From JAZDFC01 sp043808235 (GTDB lineage Bacteria; Bacteroidota; Ignavibacteria; Ignavibacteriales; Melioribacteraceae), in the NCBI GenBank assembly GCA_043808235.1, contig JAZDFC010000048.1:1-28799 (forward strand): a stretch of DNA of 28,799 nucleotides, given 5' to 3'. Every line of letters starts with the position of its first letter. Position 1 is the first letter of the stretch. The position numbers and the translations under genes are program-made. The notes under the pieces are model-generated. The model was not told the DNA's origin and made no database searches. It saw nothing but the letters and a program-made list of their open reading frames with translations. Positions 15,813 through 25,128 of this stretch are shown here, piece by piece.

Positions 15813-16826
15813 TTGAAACCGCTTACTCATGTACGATACGGAATTATTACTCTGCTGGCGACGATTGTTGTCGGTACATTCGGTTACCATATTGTTGAAC
15901 CGAAAATGTCTTTGTTCGATTCGTTTTACATGACGATTATAACTATTTCGACAACCGGATTTAAAGAAGTAACCGAGCTTTCGCATGGCGGCAGAATAAT
16001 TACAATAATGCTTATTGTATTTGGAGTTACTGCTATTGCTTACACGGGCGGACGTGCAATTCAAGTATTAATTGAATACTCAGTTTTCAGGAGACGCAGA
16101 ATAATGAAAAAAATTGAACAGCTTGATAATCATTATATAGTTTGCGGATTTGGTAGAATGGGAAGAACCATCAGCGGCGAATTGAATGATGATAATATTC
16201 CGTTCGTAGTGATTGAAAATAATGAAGCCAATTTCGAAAGAATAAATGCGAAAGATTATCTCCATATAGATGGCGATGCAACGAGGGATGATGTTTTAAT
16301 TGCTGCCGGAATTAAAAAAGCAAAAGGATTGGTTGCTGTTGTAAATACCGATGCGCAGAATGTTTTCACTACACTTTCAGCACGGCAATTGAATCCCAAA
16401 CTTTTTATTGTAGCGCGCGCTGTTGAAGAAGAAACCGAATCTAAATTAATTAAAGCTGGCGCCGATAGAGTTGTCCTTCCTTATGAACTTGGTGGAAGCC
16501 GCATGGTGCAGCTGCTTATTCGTCCCGGCGTGATGGATTTCATCGATGGTGTAGCAAGGGGAAAAGGAATTGATATTAGCCTTGAGGAAATTTCATTGTC
16601 GCCCAATTCTAAATTAGTAGGATTAAGTTTGGCGGATTCGGTAATAAGAAAGGAATTAAATATAATAATTGTCGCTATACATAGAGCCGATCATACATTT
16701 ATTTACAATCCGCAATCATCCGCTATTTTTGAAAAAGATGATAAACTAATTGCTATCGGGGAATCGAAGAACCTTCAAAAACTTACCGAGCTTTGCCTTT
16801 CAAAAGTTGGAGAGAGCACTGTTTGA
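15813..16826 (+). CDS. Two-helix potassium channel with TrkA-N (RCK) domain
   Basis: This 337-residue channel subunit has membrane helix 1 at about 9-27, a pore helix and filter at 36-52 (TIITISTTGFKEV), and membrane helix 2 at about 61-88. A cytoplasmic RCK/TrkA-N Rossmann domain (108-225) has the GFGRMG motif at 112-117, and a TrkA-C domain covers about 248-330. Related prokaryotic channels assemble as tetramers gated by ligands at the RCK ring. The filter reads T-T-G-F instead of the canonical T-V-G-Y, so selectivity could be altered. The start is TTG, preceded by TTAGGAAAAAT; no in-frame ATG fits better. It ends in a 4-base TTGA overlap with the preferred start of the next gene. Confidence 0.88.
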   Translation: MKPLTHVRYGIITLLATIVVGTFGYHIVEPKMSLFDSFYMTIITISTTGFKEVTELSHGGRIITIMLIVFGVTAIAYTGGRAIQVLIEYSVFRRRRIMKKIEQLDNHYIVCGFGRMGRTISGELNDDNIPFVVIENNEANFERINAKDYLHIDGDATRDDVLIAAGIKKAKGLVAVVNTDAQNVFTTLSARQLNPKLFIVARAVEEETESKLIKAGADRVVLPYELGGSRMVQLLIRPGVMDFIDGVARGKGIDISLEEISLSPNSKLVGLSLADSVIRKELNIIIVAIHRADHTFIYNPQSSAIFEKDDKLIAIGESKNLQKLTELCLSKVGESTV

Positions 16827-19243
16827 AAAGCCCTGTTAAAATTGTAATTGGAATCGTTGTTTCATTACTGCTAATAATTACAACTGTTGTAATTATTTCG
16901 TTTGTTTTAGTGAAAGGCACTCTGCCAAAGTACAATGGAAATATTTCTATTCATGGAATTTCTTCAGATGTAAAAATTTACCGCGATAGTTTCGCTGTTC
17001 CTTATATCATGGCCGAATCGGAATTCGATGCTGCGTTTGCAGTGGGTTATGTTCATGCGCAAGAGAGAATGTTTCAAATGGATTTAGCGCGCCGGGCAGT
17101 GGAAGGAAGATTGAGCGAGATATTCGGATCCAAGGCTTTGCCGGTTGATAAAATGTTTAGAACTCTCGGACTGACGAAAATTGTTGATAAAAATTTTGAT
17201 AAATATAATGAAGTATCGAGAAAATATCTCGAAGCCTATTCGAAAGGTGTCAACGCGTACTTGACGGAAACCGATAAAAATTGCGGAATCGAATTTGATC
17301 TTTTGGGATACGAGCCTGAGGATTGGAAACCGTCGCACAGCATTTATGTTTCAAAATTGGTTTCTTGGCTGCTCAATATGAGCTGGTGGGCTGATATCGC
17401 TTTTTCAGATCTCGTTCAAAAACTTGGGAAAGAAAAGGTAAAAGAAATTCTTCCTGATTATCCGGAAAATGCACCGACGATAATTCCCAAATCTTTGGCT
17501 TCCGCTAAAGCAGTGACAAATGATTTTATGAATGCGGATAAATACGTTCGGGAATTTTTGGGATTCACAGGCACACACATTGGCTCCAACAATTGGGCGG
17601 TTAATGGCAGCATGTCTGCAAGCGGTAAACCGATGGTTGCAAATGATATGCACCTCGCTTTTTCATTACCGGGCATCTGGTACTTTGCCGTCATTCGTTC
17701 GGATAATTGGAATGCCGAAGGGATTACTCTTCCGGGAACACCGTATGTAGTTGCCGGAAAGAATCAGGACATTTCATGGGTAATGACAAACTTAATGGCG
17801 GATGATTCCGATTTTTACACGGAAACTTTAGATAGCACTGAGACAAAATATTTTTTCAACGGGCAATGGAAAAATCTTGAGATTGTTACCGATACTATCA
17901 AAGTAAAAGACTCCACTGATGTAATCATTACTGTAATGAAAACTCACCGCGGCCCAATTATTTCTGATGTTCACGCATATAATGTTTTGTATCCCGATGC
18001 GAATAAGGACCGCGCTAAAATTAGCATGCGCTGGACAGCATTCGATTTCAGCGATGATATATTTTCATTCACATCTATTAACAAAGCGAAGAATTGGAGC
18101 GAGTTTAAAAAAGCATTAAGTTACTTCTCAACTCCCGGACAGAATTTTGTGTTCGCAGATAAAGAAGGAAACATAGGATATATTGCCGCGGCAAAACTTC
18201 CCATCCGGAATTCCAATTCACCAACATTAATATTCGACGGTACAACAAATGAAGGCGATTGGATAGGATATGTTCCGTTCGATGAGATGCCGATGATTTT
18301 TAAGCCACCGCAAAATTTTATTGCTTCTGCAAACAATAAAGCAGTTGCGGATTTTAAATATCATATTTCCAATTTATGGGAGCCGCCGTCGCGCATCGAA
18401 AGAATTAATGAATTATTAAAATCAAAAAAAATACACTCTGTTCAAGATTTCAAAAATTATCAGATGGATTTCGTTTCACCGTTCGCAAGAGAGATAGCTC
18501 CATTTATATTGGATGCTTTTGCAGGAGTGGAATTAAAGGATAATAACTTGAAACTTGCCCTCGAACTATTCCGCAATTGGGATTATGAAATGAATTCTCA
18601 AAGCCAGGTTCCGGCAATATATCATGTGTTTTACTATCATTTAGTTAAAAATATTTTCCTTGATGAAATGGGCGAACAATTGCTGAATGAGTATGCTTTC
18701 ATATCCAACATTCAGCATCGAGTTGTTACATCTTTGTTAAATAAAAATGATTCCCGGTGGTTCGATGATATTAATACTCCGCAGATTGAAAAACGTGATG
18801 ATATTTTACGCGGAAGTATGTCGGAAGCGCTTGATGAATTGGAAGACAAACTTGGCAAAGACATTGCTGATTGGCAATGGGGAAGACTACATCAAATTAC
18901 ATTCAAACATCCGTTTTACGGACATGCCGGGATCCTCGACGAACTTATCAGCATTGGTCCATATGAGATCGGCGGAGACGGAACTACTTTATTCAATTCG
19001 GAATATTCATTCGATAAACCGTACGATTGCGTTCTTGGCCCGAGCATAAGATTTATTTATGATTTCGCAAATCCAGGCGAGTTGTATTTTATTCTTCCCA
19101 CCGGACAATCAGGACACTTTGCCAGCGATCATTTTAATGACATGACCAACTTGTGGCTTAACGGAGGTTTGTTGAAAATAATACTGGATCGGAGCGAAAT
19201 TGAATCTTCAAATTATGACTTATTGATTCTTAAGCACGAGTAA
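16823..19243 (+). CDS. Penicillin acylase-family N-terminal nucleophile hydrolase
   Basis: This 806-residue exported or membrane-anchored amide hydrolase has an N-terminal signal anchor (about 4-30) and an alpha part with VYRDSFAVPYI-like and GYVHAQERMFQMDLARR motifs. The autocleavage site is IGSNNWAV, where S255 (counted from this start) becomes the N-terminal nucleophile of the beta chain after self-processing. Family members cleave amides such as penicillin G or acyl-homoserine lactones; the substrate here is unknown. I chose the TTG at 16823 because GGAGAG lies eight bases upstream and it overlaps the channel stop as TTGA. A TTG at 16793 in the same frame would add ten residues but has no such site. 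Length fits the family. Confidence 0.88.
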   Translation: MKSPVKIVIGIVVSLLLIITTVVIISFVLVKGTLPKYNGNISIHGISSDVKIYRDSFAVPYIMAESEFDAAFAVGYVHAQERMFQMDLARRAVEGRLSEIFGSKALPVDKMFRTLGLTKIVDKNFDKYNEVSRKYLEAYSKGVNAYLTETDKNCGIEFDLLGYEPEDWKPSHSIYVSKLVSWLLNMSWWADIAFSDLVQKLGKEKVKEILPDYPENAPTIIPKSLASAKAVTNDFMNADKYVREFLGFTGTHIGSNNWAVNGSMSASGKPMVANDMHLAFSLPGIWYFAVIRSDNWNAEGITLPGTPYVVAGKNQDISWVMTNLMADDSDFYTETLDSTETKYFFNGQWKNLEIVTDTIKVKDSTDVIITVMKTHRGPIISDVHAYNVLYPDANKDRAKISMRWTAFDFSDDIFSFTSINKAKNWSEFKKALSYFSTPGQNFVFADKEGNIGYIAAAKLPIRNSNSPTLIFDGTTNEGDWIGYVPFDEMPMIFKPPQNFIASANNKAVADFKYHISNLWEPPSRIERINELLKSKKIHSVQDFKNYQMDFVSPFAREIAPFILDAFAGVELKDNNLKLALELFRNWDYEMNSQSQVPAIYHVFYYHLVKNIFLDEMGEQLLNEYAFISNIQHRVVTSLLNKNDSRWFDDINTPQIEKRDDILRGSMSEALDELEDKLGKDIADWQWGRLHQITFKHPFYGHAGILDELISIGPYEIGGDGTTLFNSEYSFDKPYDCVLGPSIRFIYDFANPGELYFILPTGQSGHFASDHFNDMTNLWLNGGLLKIILDRSEIESSNYDLLILKHE

Positions 19244-19307
19244 ATAATTCATTAGAGTAGTTTTATCTGGAATTGTGTAAATTTGCAATCATTTTAAAAG
19301 AGTAATA

Positions 19308-20261
19308 ATGAAAGTTACAGAACATCTTGCTAAAGCAACCGAAACACTAATTAGCTTTGAAATTATACCGCCCAAACGGGGTGGAGATATAAAGCAGTTA
19401 TTAACTACGCTTGACGACATCATGAAATACAAACCGCCGTTCATAGATATCACAAGTCACGCAGCCGAAGTGATTTATGAAGAGACTGCAAACGGCGATT
19501 TTAAAATGCGGATTAAAAGAAAACGTCCTGGCACACTCGGCATTTGTGCGTTAATACAAAATAAATATAATGTTGATGCGGTACCACATGTAATTTGTCG
19601 CGGATTCACAAAAGAAGAGACAGAAGATTTTTTAATTGAACTTCATTATCTCGGTATTGATAATGTACTCGCAATTAGAGGCGATGAAAGCGCATATCAA
19701 AAGCCTGTTAAATTTGGAAGAAGTATTAACGAATATGCTGTTGATCTTGTTAAGCAAATAGAAGAAATAAACCAGGGAAGATATCTCGAAGATTCTTTAC
19801 TCGATGCCGATCCAATGGATTTTTGTATTGGAATCAGCGGGTATCCCGAAAAACATTTTGAGTCGCCAAACGTAATTCAAGATATTAAATTCACCAAGAA
19901 AAAAATTGATGCAGGCGCCGGATATATTGTTACGCAAATGTTTTATGATAATAAAAATTATTTCGACTTCGTTAATAAATGCAGGGAACTTGGAATAACT
20001 GCACCGATTATCCCCGGTTTAAAAATAATTACCAACCAGGAACAGGTGACTTCAATCCCACGTAATTTTTATATTGATTTACCTTCGGATTTAACCGAAG
20101 AGATTTTAAGTTCAAAACCGGAACATGTAATGGAAATCGGTGTAAACTGGACGGTTAAACAGGTTGAAGAGTTGCTTAATCAAAAAGTGCCGGCCATTCA
20201 CTTTTATATCATGCAGAATTCCACGCCAATAAAAAAAGCTATGGCCAAATTGGGATTATAA
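19308..20261 (+). CDS. metF: Methylenetetrahydrofolate reductase
   Basis: This 317-residue cytoplasmic flavoenzyme reduces 5,10-methylene-THF to 5-methyl-THF for methionine synthesis. The TIM-barrel motifs are in place: SFEIIPPK with catalytic E18, AIRGD with D126 (flavin and folate contact), GISGYPEKH, KIDAGAGYIVTQMFYD and IIPGL. The end reads HFYIMQNS, equivalent to HFYTLNR in E. coli MetF. Length is slightly above the E. coli enzyme, with an extra segment at about 56-75 after the first strand. It stands as a single gene between gaps of 64 and 94 bases; no methionine genes adjoin it, and no riboswitch is evident in the short leader. Confidence 0.94.
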   Translation: MKVTEHLAKATETLISFEIIPPKRGGDIKQLLTTLDDIMKYKPPFIDITSHAAEVIYEETANGDFKMRIKRKRPGTLGICALIQNKYNVDAVPHVICRGFTKEETEDFLIELHYLGIDNVLAIRGDESAYQKPVKFGRSINEYAVDLVKQIEEINQGRYLEDSLLDADPMDFCIGISGYPEKHFESPNVIQDIKFTKKKIDAGAGYIVTQMFYDNKNYFDFVNKCRELGITAPIIPGLKIITNQEQVTSIPRNFYIDLPSDLTEEILSSKPEHVMEIGVNWTVKQVEELLNQKVPAIHFYIMQNSTPIKKAMAKLGL

Positions 20262-20355
20262 AAACTATTTGAGCAAGGAATTTTTACAGCATAATTTATA
20301 AATTTTTCTCCTGGGGATAATTATTGCGTTCAACTCATGTTAAGGAAATTTTGAA

Positions 20356-21363
20356 ATGTTATTAAAAGATCGGAAAAGAATAATGCTACCCCACAGATTG
20401 AAAAAATTACGTTGGGGTGTTGCCGGCTGCGGAAAATATACCGAAACTGATTTTCTGAGTTCATTTCAACAATTGAAAAGAAGTACCGCTGTTGCTGTAT
20501 TCAGTCATGATATTAACAGGGCGAAATGTATTGCAGATAAATTTGCAGCCCCGCATGCATTTAATGATTATGATGAATTTTTAAAAAGTGATTTTAATGC
20601 CCTTTACATCGGCAGTAATAACGCCGATCATTATTGGCAGGTAATAAAGGCAGCTAAAGCAGGTAAAAATATTTTATGCGAGAAACCGCTTGCCCTCAAC
20701 TCCACTCAAGCCAAAGAGATGGTTGAGGTCTGTGAAAAGCACGGTGTCTATCTTATGCTCAATTATAACAACCGCTTTCATCCATTAATCCAAAAGACAA
20801 AGGAACTGCTGTCAAAACAAATGTTGGGTAAATTGATTTCTGTTTCGGCCGCATTTAATATCGATCTCCCTCCAAATGAAAATTTTCGATTTAAAAAGGA
20901 ACTAAGCGGCGGCGGTGCAATGCGCGATCTTGGTACGCATATGATTGACACACTCCGATATATTGGCGGTGAAATAAAAGACGGTTGCGGATACATTGAT
21001 AATGTAATTTACATGGGCGAGGTGGATGATTTTGCATCGGGTATGTTGAAGTTTGCAACGGGTGGTTATGGATATTTCAATGTATCGTTTAACTGTAAAA
21101 AAGCCTTTAATAGGATTGAAGTTGTTGGGCACAAAGGATGCCTAAGTATCGAAAATGTGATTGGCAAAAAAAATGCACCCGCTAAATTGATCATCAATCT
21201 TGATGGTGAAGCAAAGAGAGCGTTCCGGCGCCGTGCGAACAAACAGACATTGTTATTGCGGGACTTTCAACACGCAATTTTAAAAAGAGAACCACCATTA
21301 ATTTCTGGTCGCGACGGACTGATCAACATGCAAATAATGGAGAAACTTGAAAATAAAAAGTAA
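20356..21363 (+). CDS. Gfo/Idh/MocA-family NAD(P)-dependent oxidoreductase
   Basis: This 335-residue enzyme has an N-terminal Rossmann domain (WGVAGCGKY at 20-28), the hallmark ILCEKPLALN with E109-K110-P111, and a C-terminal substrate domain with GGGAMRDLGTHMIDTLRYI. Family members oxidise or reduce sugars, inositols or related compounds; the substrate cannot be read from sequence. AAGGAA precedes the ATG by about ten bases, so this start is preferred over a later in-frame ATG at 20383. The gap to ddl is only 14 bases, so the gene probably belongs to the ddl-ftsB-rarA transcript. Confidence 0.88.
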   Translation: MLLKDRKRIMLPHRLKKLRWGVAGCGKYTETDFLSSFQQLKRSTAVAVFSHDINRAKCIADKFAAPHAFNDYDEFLKSDFNALYIGSNNADHYWQVIKAAKAGKNILCEKPLALNSTQAKEMVEVCEKHGVYLMLNYNNRFHPLIQKTKELLSKQMLGKLISVSAAFNIDLPPNENFRFKKELSGGGAMRDLGTHMIDTLRYIGGEIKDGCGYIDNVIYMGEVDDFASGMLKFATGGYGYFNVSFNCKKAFNRIEVVGHKGCLSIENVIGKKNAPAKLIINLDGEAKRAFRRRANKQTLLLRDFQHAILKREPPLISGRDGLINMQIMEKLENKK

Positions 21364-21377
21364 TTTTATTTTGGTAG

Positions 21378-22394
21378 ATGAATATGGGAAATAAAAATAT
21401 TACCGTAGCTTTATTTTTGGGAGGCACTTCTCCTGAAAGAGATGTCTCAAAATCTTCTGGAAAGAGTATTCTAATTGCGTTACGGGAACTTGGCTATAAT
21501 GTGAAAGTCATTGATCCGGCATACGGACTCAATCAACCGGAGAAAGAGGAAGATTTCTTTGCTGAAAAAGATTATACAATGATTTCAAATAAAAATTATA
21601 TCGAAGTCATCAACTCAACTTTATTTGATGATGTAGATATCGCCATGCTTGGTTTACATGGTAGATGGGGTGAGGACGGTACCGTACAGTCTTTACTTGA
21701 ACTAAAGGGAATAAAGTACACAGGTTGTGGAATCCTCTCAAGTGCTTTGGCTATGGATAAATCGATGACGAAAATAATGTTCCAACATTTTGATGTTGCT
21801 ACACCAAAGTGGTTTGTTGTGGATAAACATGAGGATAATTTCCACCATATTAAAGAAAGAATAAAAAAATTTTTTGGTTACCCGTGCATAATAAAACCTA
21901 ACGATCAAGGCTCGACTGTGGGACTAACTGTGTGCAGGGGAGAAGTTGAGGTTGAGTCATCCATAAAAAGCGCATTACAATTTTCGAACAAAGCTTTGAT
22001 CGAGGAGTATATCAGCGGCAGGGAAATGACTGTCGGGATTTTAGGTCAACATGCGCTTCCGGTATTGGAAATTAAACCGAAACATGGTCTGTATGATTAC
22101 GAATGCAAATACACAACAGGTATGAGCGAGTATTTTGTGCCGGCTAATATTCCCGAAGATGTTGCTGTCCATTTGCAACACCAGGCATTGCTTGCTTTTA
22201 ATTCTGTTGGATGTAAAAATTATGCGAGAGTGGATTTCCGATTAACGAGCGATTATAAAACATTCTGCCTTGAAGTGAATACTCTACCCGGCATGACGAG
22301 CCATAGCCTCGTACCCAAAATGGCAAAAGCTGCCGGAATCAGTTTCAATGAATTGATTGACAGGATAATAAAATTTGATTTAAATGATAATTGA
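21378..22394 (+). CDS. ddl: D-alanine--D-alanine ligase
   Basis: This 338-residue ATP-grasp enzyme joins two D-alanines for peptidoglycan precursors. Visible motifs are LFLGGTSPERDVSKSSG at the N-terminus, LGLHGRWGEDGTVQ, the ATP-binding IIKPNDQGSTVGLT, IEEYISGREMTVGIL, and the magnesium-site and product-binding EVNTLPGMTSHSLVPKMA. The serine of GSTVG and the MTSHSLVP loop are intact. A second ATG two codons downstream (21384) has better spacing to the GG at about 21372 and could be the true start. It overlaps the next gene by 11 bases. Confidence 0.94.
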   Translation: MNMGNKNITVALFLGGTSPERDVSKSSGKSILIALRELGYNVKVIDPAYGLNQPEKEEDFFAEKDYTMISNKNYIEVINSTLFDDVDIAMLGLHGRWGEDGTVQSLLELKGIKYTGCGILSSALAMDKSMTKIMFQHFDVATPKWFVVDKHEDNFHHIKERIKKFFGYPCIIKPNDQGSTVGLTVCRGEVEVESSIKSALQFSNKALIEEYISGREMTVGILGQHALPVLEIKPKHGLYDYECKYTTGMSEYFVPANIPEDVAVHLQHQALLAFNSVGCKNYARVDFRLTSDYKTFCLEVNTLPGMTSHSLVPKMAKAAGISFNELIDRIIKFDLNDN

Positions 22395-22680
22395 ATTCAT
22401 AAAAAAGATTAACCTTCTTTTTGTAGCATACCTGATAATAATTCTTTTGGGCGTTGCGTTTCTTGTGTTCAACGATTTTGGTTTTATTAAATATCTTGAG
22501 ATGAAAAAAGAAGTCGCTGCAATGAAGAAAGAATTAGAGAGAAGTCAGGGAGTTGTAAAGCAATTACGCATGGAGATTGATTCGTTAAAAACCTCAAGTT
22601 ACAAAATAGAGCAGGTTGCACGCGAAAAATATAATATGATTCGACCCGGCGAAAAAGTAATTAAAATTATCGAAGAATAG
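22384..22680 (+). CDS. FtsB/DivIC-family septum formation initiator
   Basis: This 98-residue bitopic protein has a single membrane helix (about 10-28) and a coiled coil (38-70, rich in K/E heptads). The conserved tail KIEQVAREKYNMIRPGEKVI matches the 'E..AREkyg....GE.v' end of the DivIC/FtsB family. It would act in the FtsQLB-like divisome subcomplex. It overlaps ddl by 11 bases and lies 14 bases before rarA, so the three form one operon linking wall synthesis and division. Confidence 0.9.
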   Translation: MIIEFIKKINLLFVAYLIIILLGVAFLVFNDFGFIKYLEMKKEVAAMKKELERSQGVVKQLRMEIDSLKTSSYKIEQVAREKYNMIRPGEKVIKIIEE

Positions 22681-22694
22681 TGCTATCATAAAAA

Positions 22695-23990
22695 TTGGAA
22701 ATTAAAAAAGAAATTCCGCAGATCCCTTTAGCTGAGAGAGTCCGTCCCACAACTTTAGAATTATTTCAGGGTCAAAAGCACCTAACTGGGGAGGGCAAAC
22801 CATTGAAAGTAATGATTGATAATGATTTGATATCTTCATTCATTTTGTGGGGTCCTCCCGGGAGCGGTAAAACAACTCTTGCAAAAATTATTTCCGAATT
22901 AACAAACTCCGATTTTTATCAGTTGAATGCTGTCTCTTCGGGAGTAAAGGATATTAGGCAAATATTAGAAATTGCCAAACAGAATTTACTACTTCAAAAG
23001 CGTACAATACTTTTTATTGATGAAATACATCGCTTTAACAAAGCCCAGCAGGATGCTCTGCTCAATTCAGTCGAATCAGGTCAAATTATTTTGATCGGTG
23101 CTACGACTGAAAATCCATCGTTCGAAGTCATCCCCGCTTTACGTTCGCGCGCACGCACTTACATTCTCGAACCTCTTACCAAATCCGATTTAGACAATAT
23201 TTTAAATTATGCTTTAGCGAAAGATGAATTTTTAGTTTCACTTCAGTTCGAAGAAATTGATAATGATTTTTTGATTTATCTTTCCGGTGGAGATGCCAGA
23301 ATTCTATTAAATATATTCGAAAGTTCTGTCGTACATGAATTAAAAAACCAACCCCTTAAAATCACAAGGGCCGTGATTGAAAATATTATTCAGAAAAAGA
23401 ATATTGTTTATGATAAATCCGGCGAGGAGCATTACAATATAATTTCTGCTTTTATTAAAAGTATTCGCGGTAGCGATCCCGATGCGGCAGTATATTGGAT
23501 GGCCCGGATGCTCGAAGGGGGAGAAGACCCTTTGTTCATAGCAAGGCGGATGGTCGTTCTCGCAGCGGAAGATATTGGCAATGCATCCCCAAACGGCTTG
23601 GTGCTTGCCGAAGCGGCGTTTAGCGCAGTTCATCAAATAGGGATGCCCGAAGCGAGAATAATTCTTGCTCAATGTGCAACATATTTGGCATCTTCGCCAA
23701 AGAGCAATGCAGCCTATCATGCAATTGATGAAGCTTTGGGTTATGTAAAAAACAATCCACTTTATCCGGTACCATTGCACTTGCGTAATGCCCCAACAAA
23801 GCTGATGAAAGAAATCGGGTATGGGAAAGAATATAAATATCCTCATGAATTTCAGAATCATTTTGTTGATGAAGATTATCTTCCACTCGAAATTAAAAAC
23901 AAACAATTTTATAAGCCCACAGAACAGGGGCAAGAAAAAAATTTGAAAGAAAGACTTGTCTTATTTTGGAAAGGGAAGAAAAAATACTGA
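22695..23990 (+). CDS. rarA: Replication-associated recombination protein A (AAA+ ATPase)
   Basis: This 431-residue RarA/MgsA/WRNIP1-family ATPase acts at stalled forks and gaps. It has RVRPTTLELFQGQKHL at the N-terminus, Walker A GPPGSGKT (53-60), Walker B FIDEIHRF (107-114), sensor 1 GATTENPSFE and an arginine-finger region LRSRA. The C-terminal tetramerisation domain has SDPDAAVYWMARMLEGGEDP and RRMVVLAAEDIG. Length is close to E. coli RarA (447). The start is TTG without an evident ribosome site; the protein N-terminus fits the family at this point. The stop codon directly abuts that of the convergent dprA. Confidence 0.94.
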   Translation: MEIKKEIPQIPLAERVRPTTLELFQGQKHLTGEGKPLKVMIDNDLISSFILWGPPGSGKTTLAKIISELTNSDFYQLNAVSSGVKDIRQILEIAKQNLLLQKRTILFIDEIHRFNKAQQDALLNSVESGQIILIGATTENPSFEVIPALRSRARTYILEPLTKSDLDNILNYALAKDEFLVSLQFEEIDNDFLIYLSGGDARILLNIFESSVVHELKNQPLKITRAVIENIIQKKNIVYDKSGEEHYNIISAFIKSIRGSDPDAAVYWMARMLEGGEDPLFIARRMVVLAAEDIGNASPNGLVLAEAAFSAVHQIGMPEARIILAQCATYLASSPKSNAAYHAIDEALGYVKNNPLYPVPLHLRNAPTKLMKEIGYGKEYKYPHEFQNHFVDEDYLPLEIKNKQFYKPTEQGQEKNLKERLVLFWKGKKKY

Positions 23991-25112
23991 TTAAATTGTG
24001 CAGAACATTTTTCCTGGTAATTGACGCACGGCTCCTTTAAATTCAAGAGATAGCAAATGTACAAGGCAATCAGCGACAGTTGAATTTGCATGGATTGCAA
24101 TATCATCGATATGCTTTGGATCATTAGAAAGCACTTGGAAAATTTTCTCTTCGAAGAGCGTAAGTTGTATAGAAGGTTTTGGAATTTCTTTTTGCATGAT
24201 TGGACGGAGTTTGGAACCGAGTTCAATTAAAAGATCCTTCGGTTCTTTAACAAGCTTTGCCTCACTTCTCTGAATTAAAGAATTTGTACCTTCGCTTTGG
24301 TGTGAACCTATATTTCCAGGGATGGCAAATACTTCTCGATTTTGGTCAAGTGCATACGAGGCTGTTTGCATTGCACCGCCATTTTCACGTGTCTCGATAA
24401 CTAAAGTGCCGAGCGAAATTCCCGATATTATTCTGTTCCTTCGTGGAAAATTCTGTGCATCGGGTTTTGTGCCGAGTTCAAACTCACTTATTATCGCGCC
24501 ATTTTCTATAATCTCATAAAATAGTTTTTTATTTTCCGCGGGGTAAATAACATCCAACCCTGAACCGATGACGGCAATTGTTCTTCCCCCCTTTTTAAGC
24601 GAGGTTTTGTGTGCGATTGAATCAATTCCCCTTGCCAGTCCGCTAACTATTGTAATGTTTTGCTGTGCTAATTCGGCAGCAAATCTTTCCGTTTGAATAT
24701 GACCATAATTCGTGGGCAGTCTCGTACCGACAATTGCAATGGAGAAATTATCTGTTTTTAAGAAATTCCCAAGTGTATATAAAATAAGCGGAGGGTAATA
24801 GATTTTTTTTAAAAGTTCAGGATAACTCTTATCCCAAAAGCAAATTAACTTTGCGGATATTTTCTCAAGAGCATTAAGTTCTTTTTCTAATTTTTCACGT
24901 GTTGAATCATACGATTTCAGGGAAGCGATAATTCTCTCGGCAAGTGTATTGTTTATCCCTTCTGCTTGTATTAAGAATTGCTTTTTTGTGGAAAAAATTT
25001 CCTCAAGATTTGAGAACCGATTTAAAAGACTTATTACTTTGACGGGACCGATGCCATCAATGGAAAGTAATAGTTTAAGATAAGTTAATTGGGTGAGATC
25101 GATATCTTCCAA
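23991..25112 (-). CDS. dprA: DNA-processing protein A (competence/recombination mediator)
   Basis: This 373-residue DprA/Smf binds incoming single-stranded DNA and loads RecA in natural transformation. The N-terminal helix-hairpin-helix-like region begins YLKLLLSIDGIGPVKV. The Rossmann-like core has IVGTRLPTNYG, IVSGLARGIDSIAHK, IAVIGSGLDVIYPAEN, NFPRRNRIISGIS and VIETRENGGAMQTA. The C-terminal winged helix spans about 310-373. The start is TTG, with GIGPV positioned as in the family. It is the last gene of a minus-strand group after the DUF3098-like and EutN genes; 16 bases separate it from eutN. No other competence gene is visible in the window. Confidence 0.93.
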   Translation of the reverse strand: MEDIDLTQLTYLKLLLSIDGIGPVKVISLLNRFSNLEEIFSTKKQFLIQAEGINNTLAERIIASLKSYDSTREKLEKELNALEKISAKLICFWDKSYPELLKKIYYPPLILYTLGNFLKTDNFSIAIVGTRLPTNYGHIQTERFAAELAQQNITIVSGLARGIDSIAHKTSLKKGGRTIAVIGSGLDVIYPAENKKLFYEIIENGAIISEFELGTKPDAQNFPRRNRIISGISLGTLVIETRENGGAMQTASYALDQNREVFAIPGNIGSHQSEGTNSLIQRSEAKLVKEPKDLLIELGSKLRPIMQKEIPKPSIQLTLFEEKIFQVLSNDPKHIDDIAIHANSTVADCLVHLLSLEFKGAVRQLPGKMFCTI

Positions 25113-25128
25113 TTGCTAAATCATTAAT

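Noticed and set aside
23340..23933. 197-codon minus-strand open frame inside rarA
   Set aside because: It lies antisense to a well-conserved gene and its composition (many Cys, His, Trp) is not protein-like.
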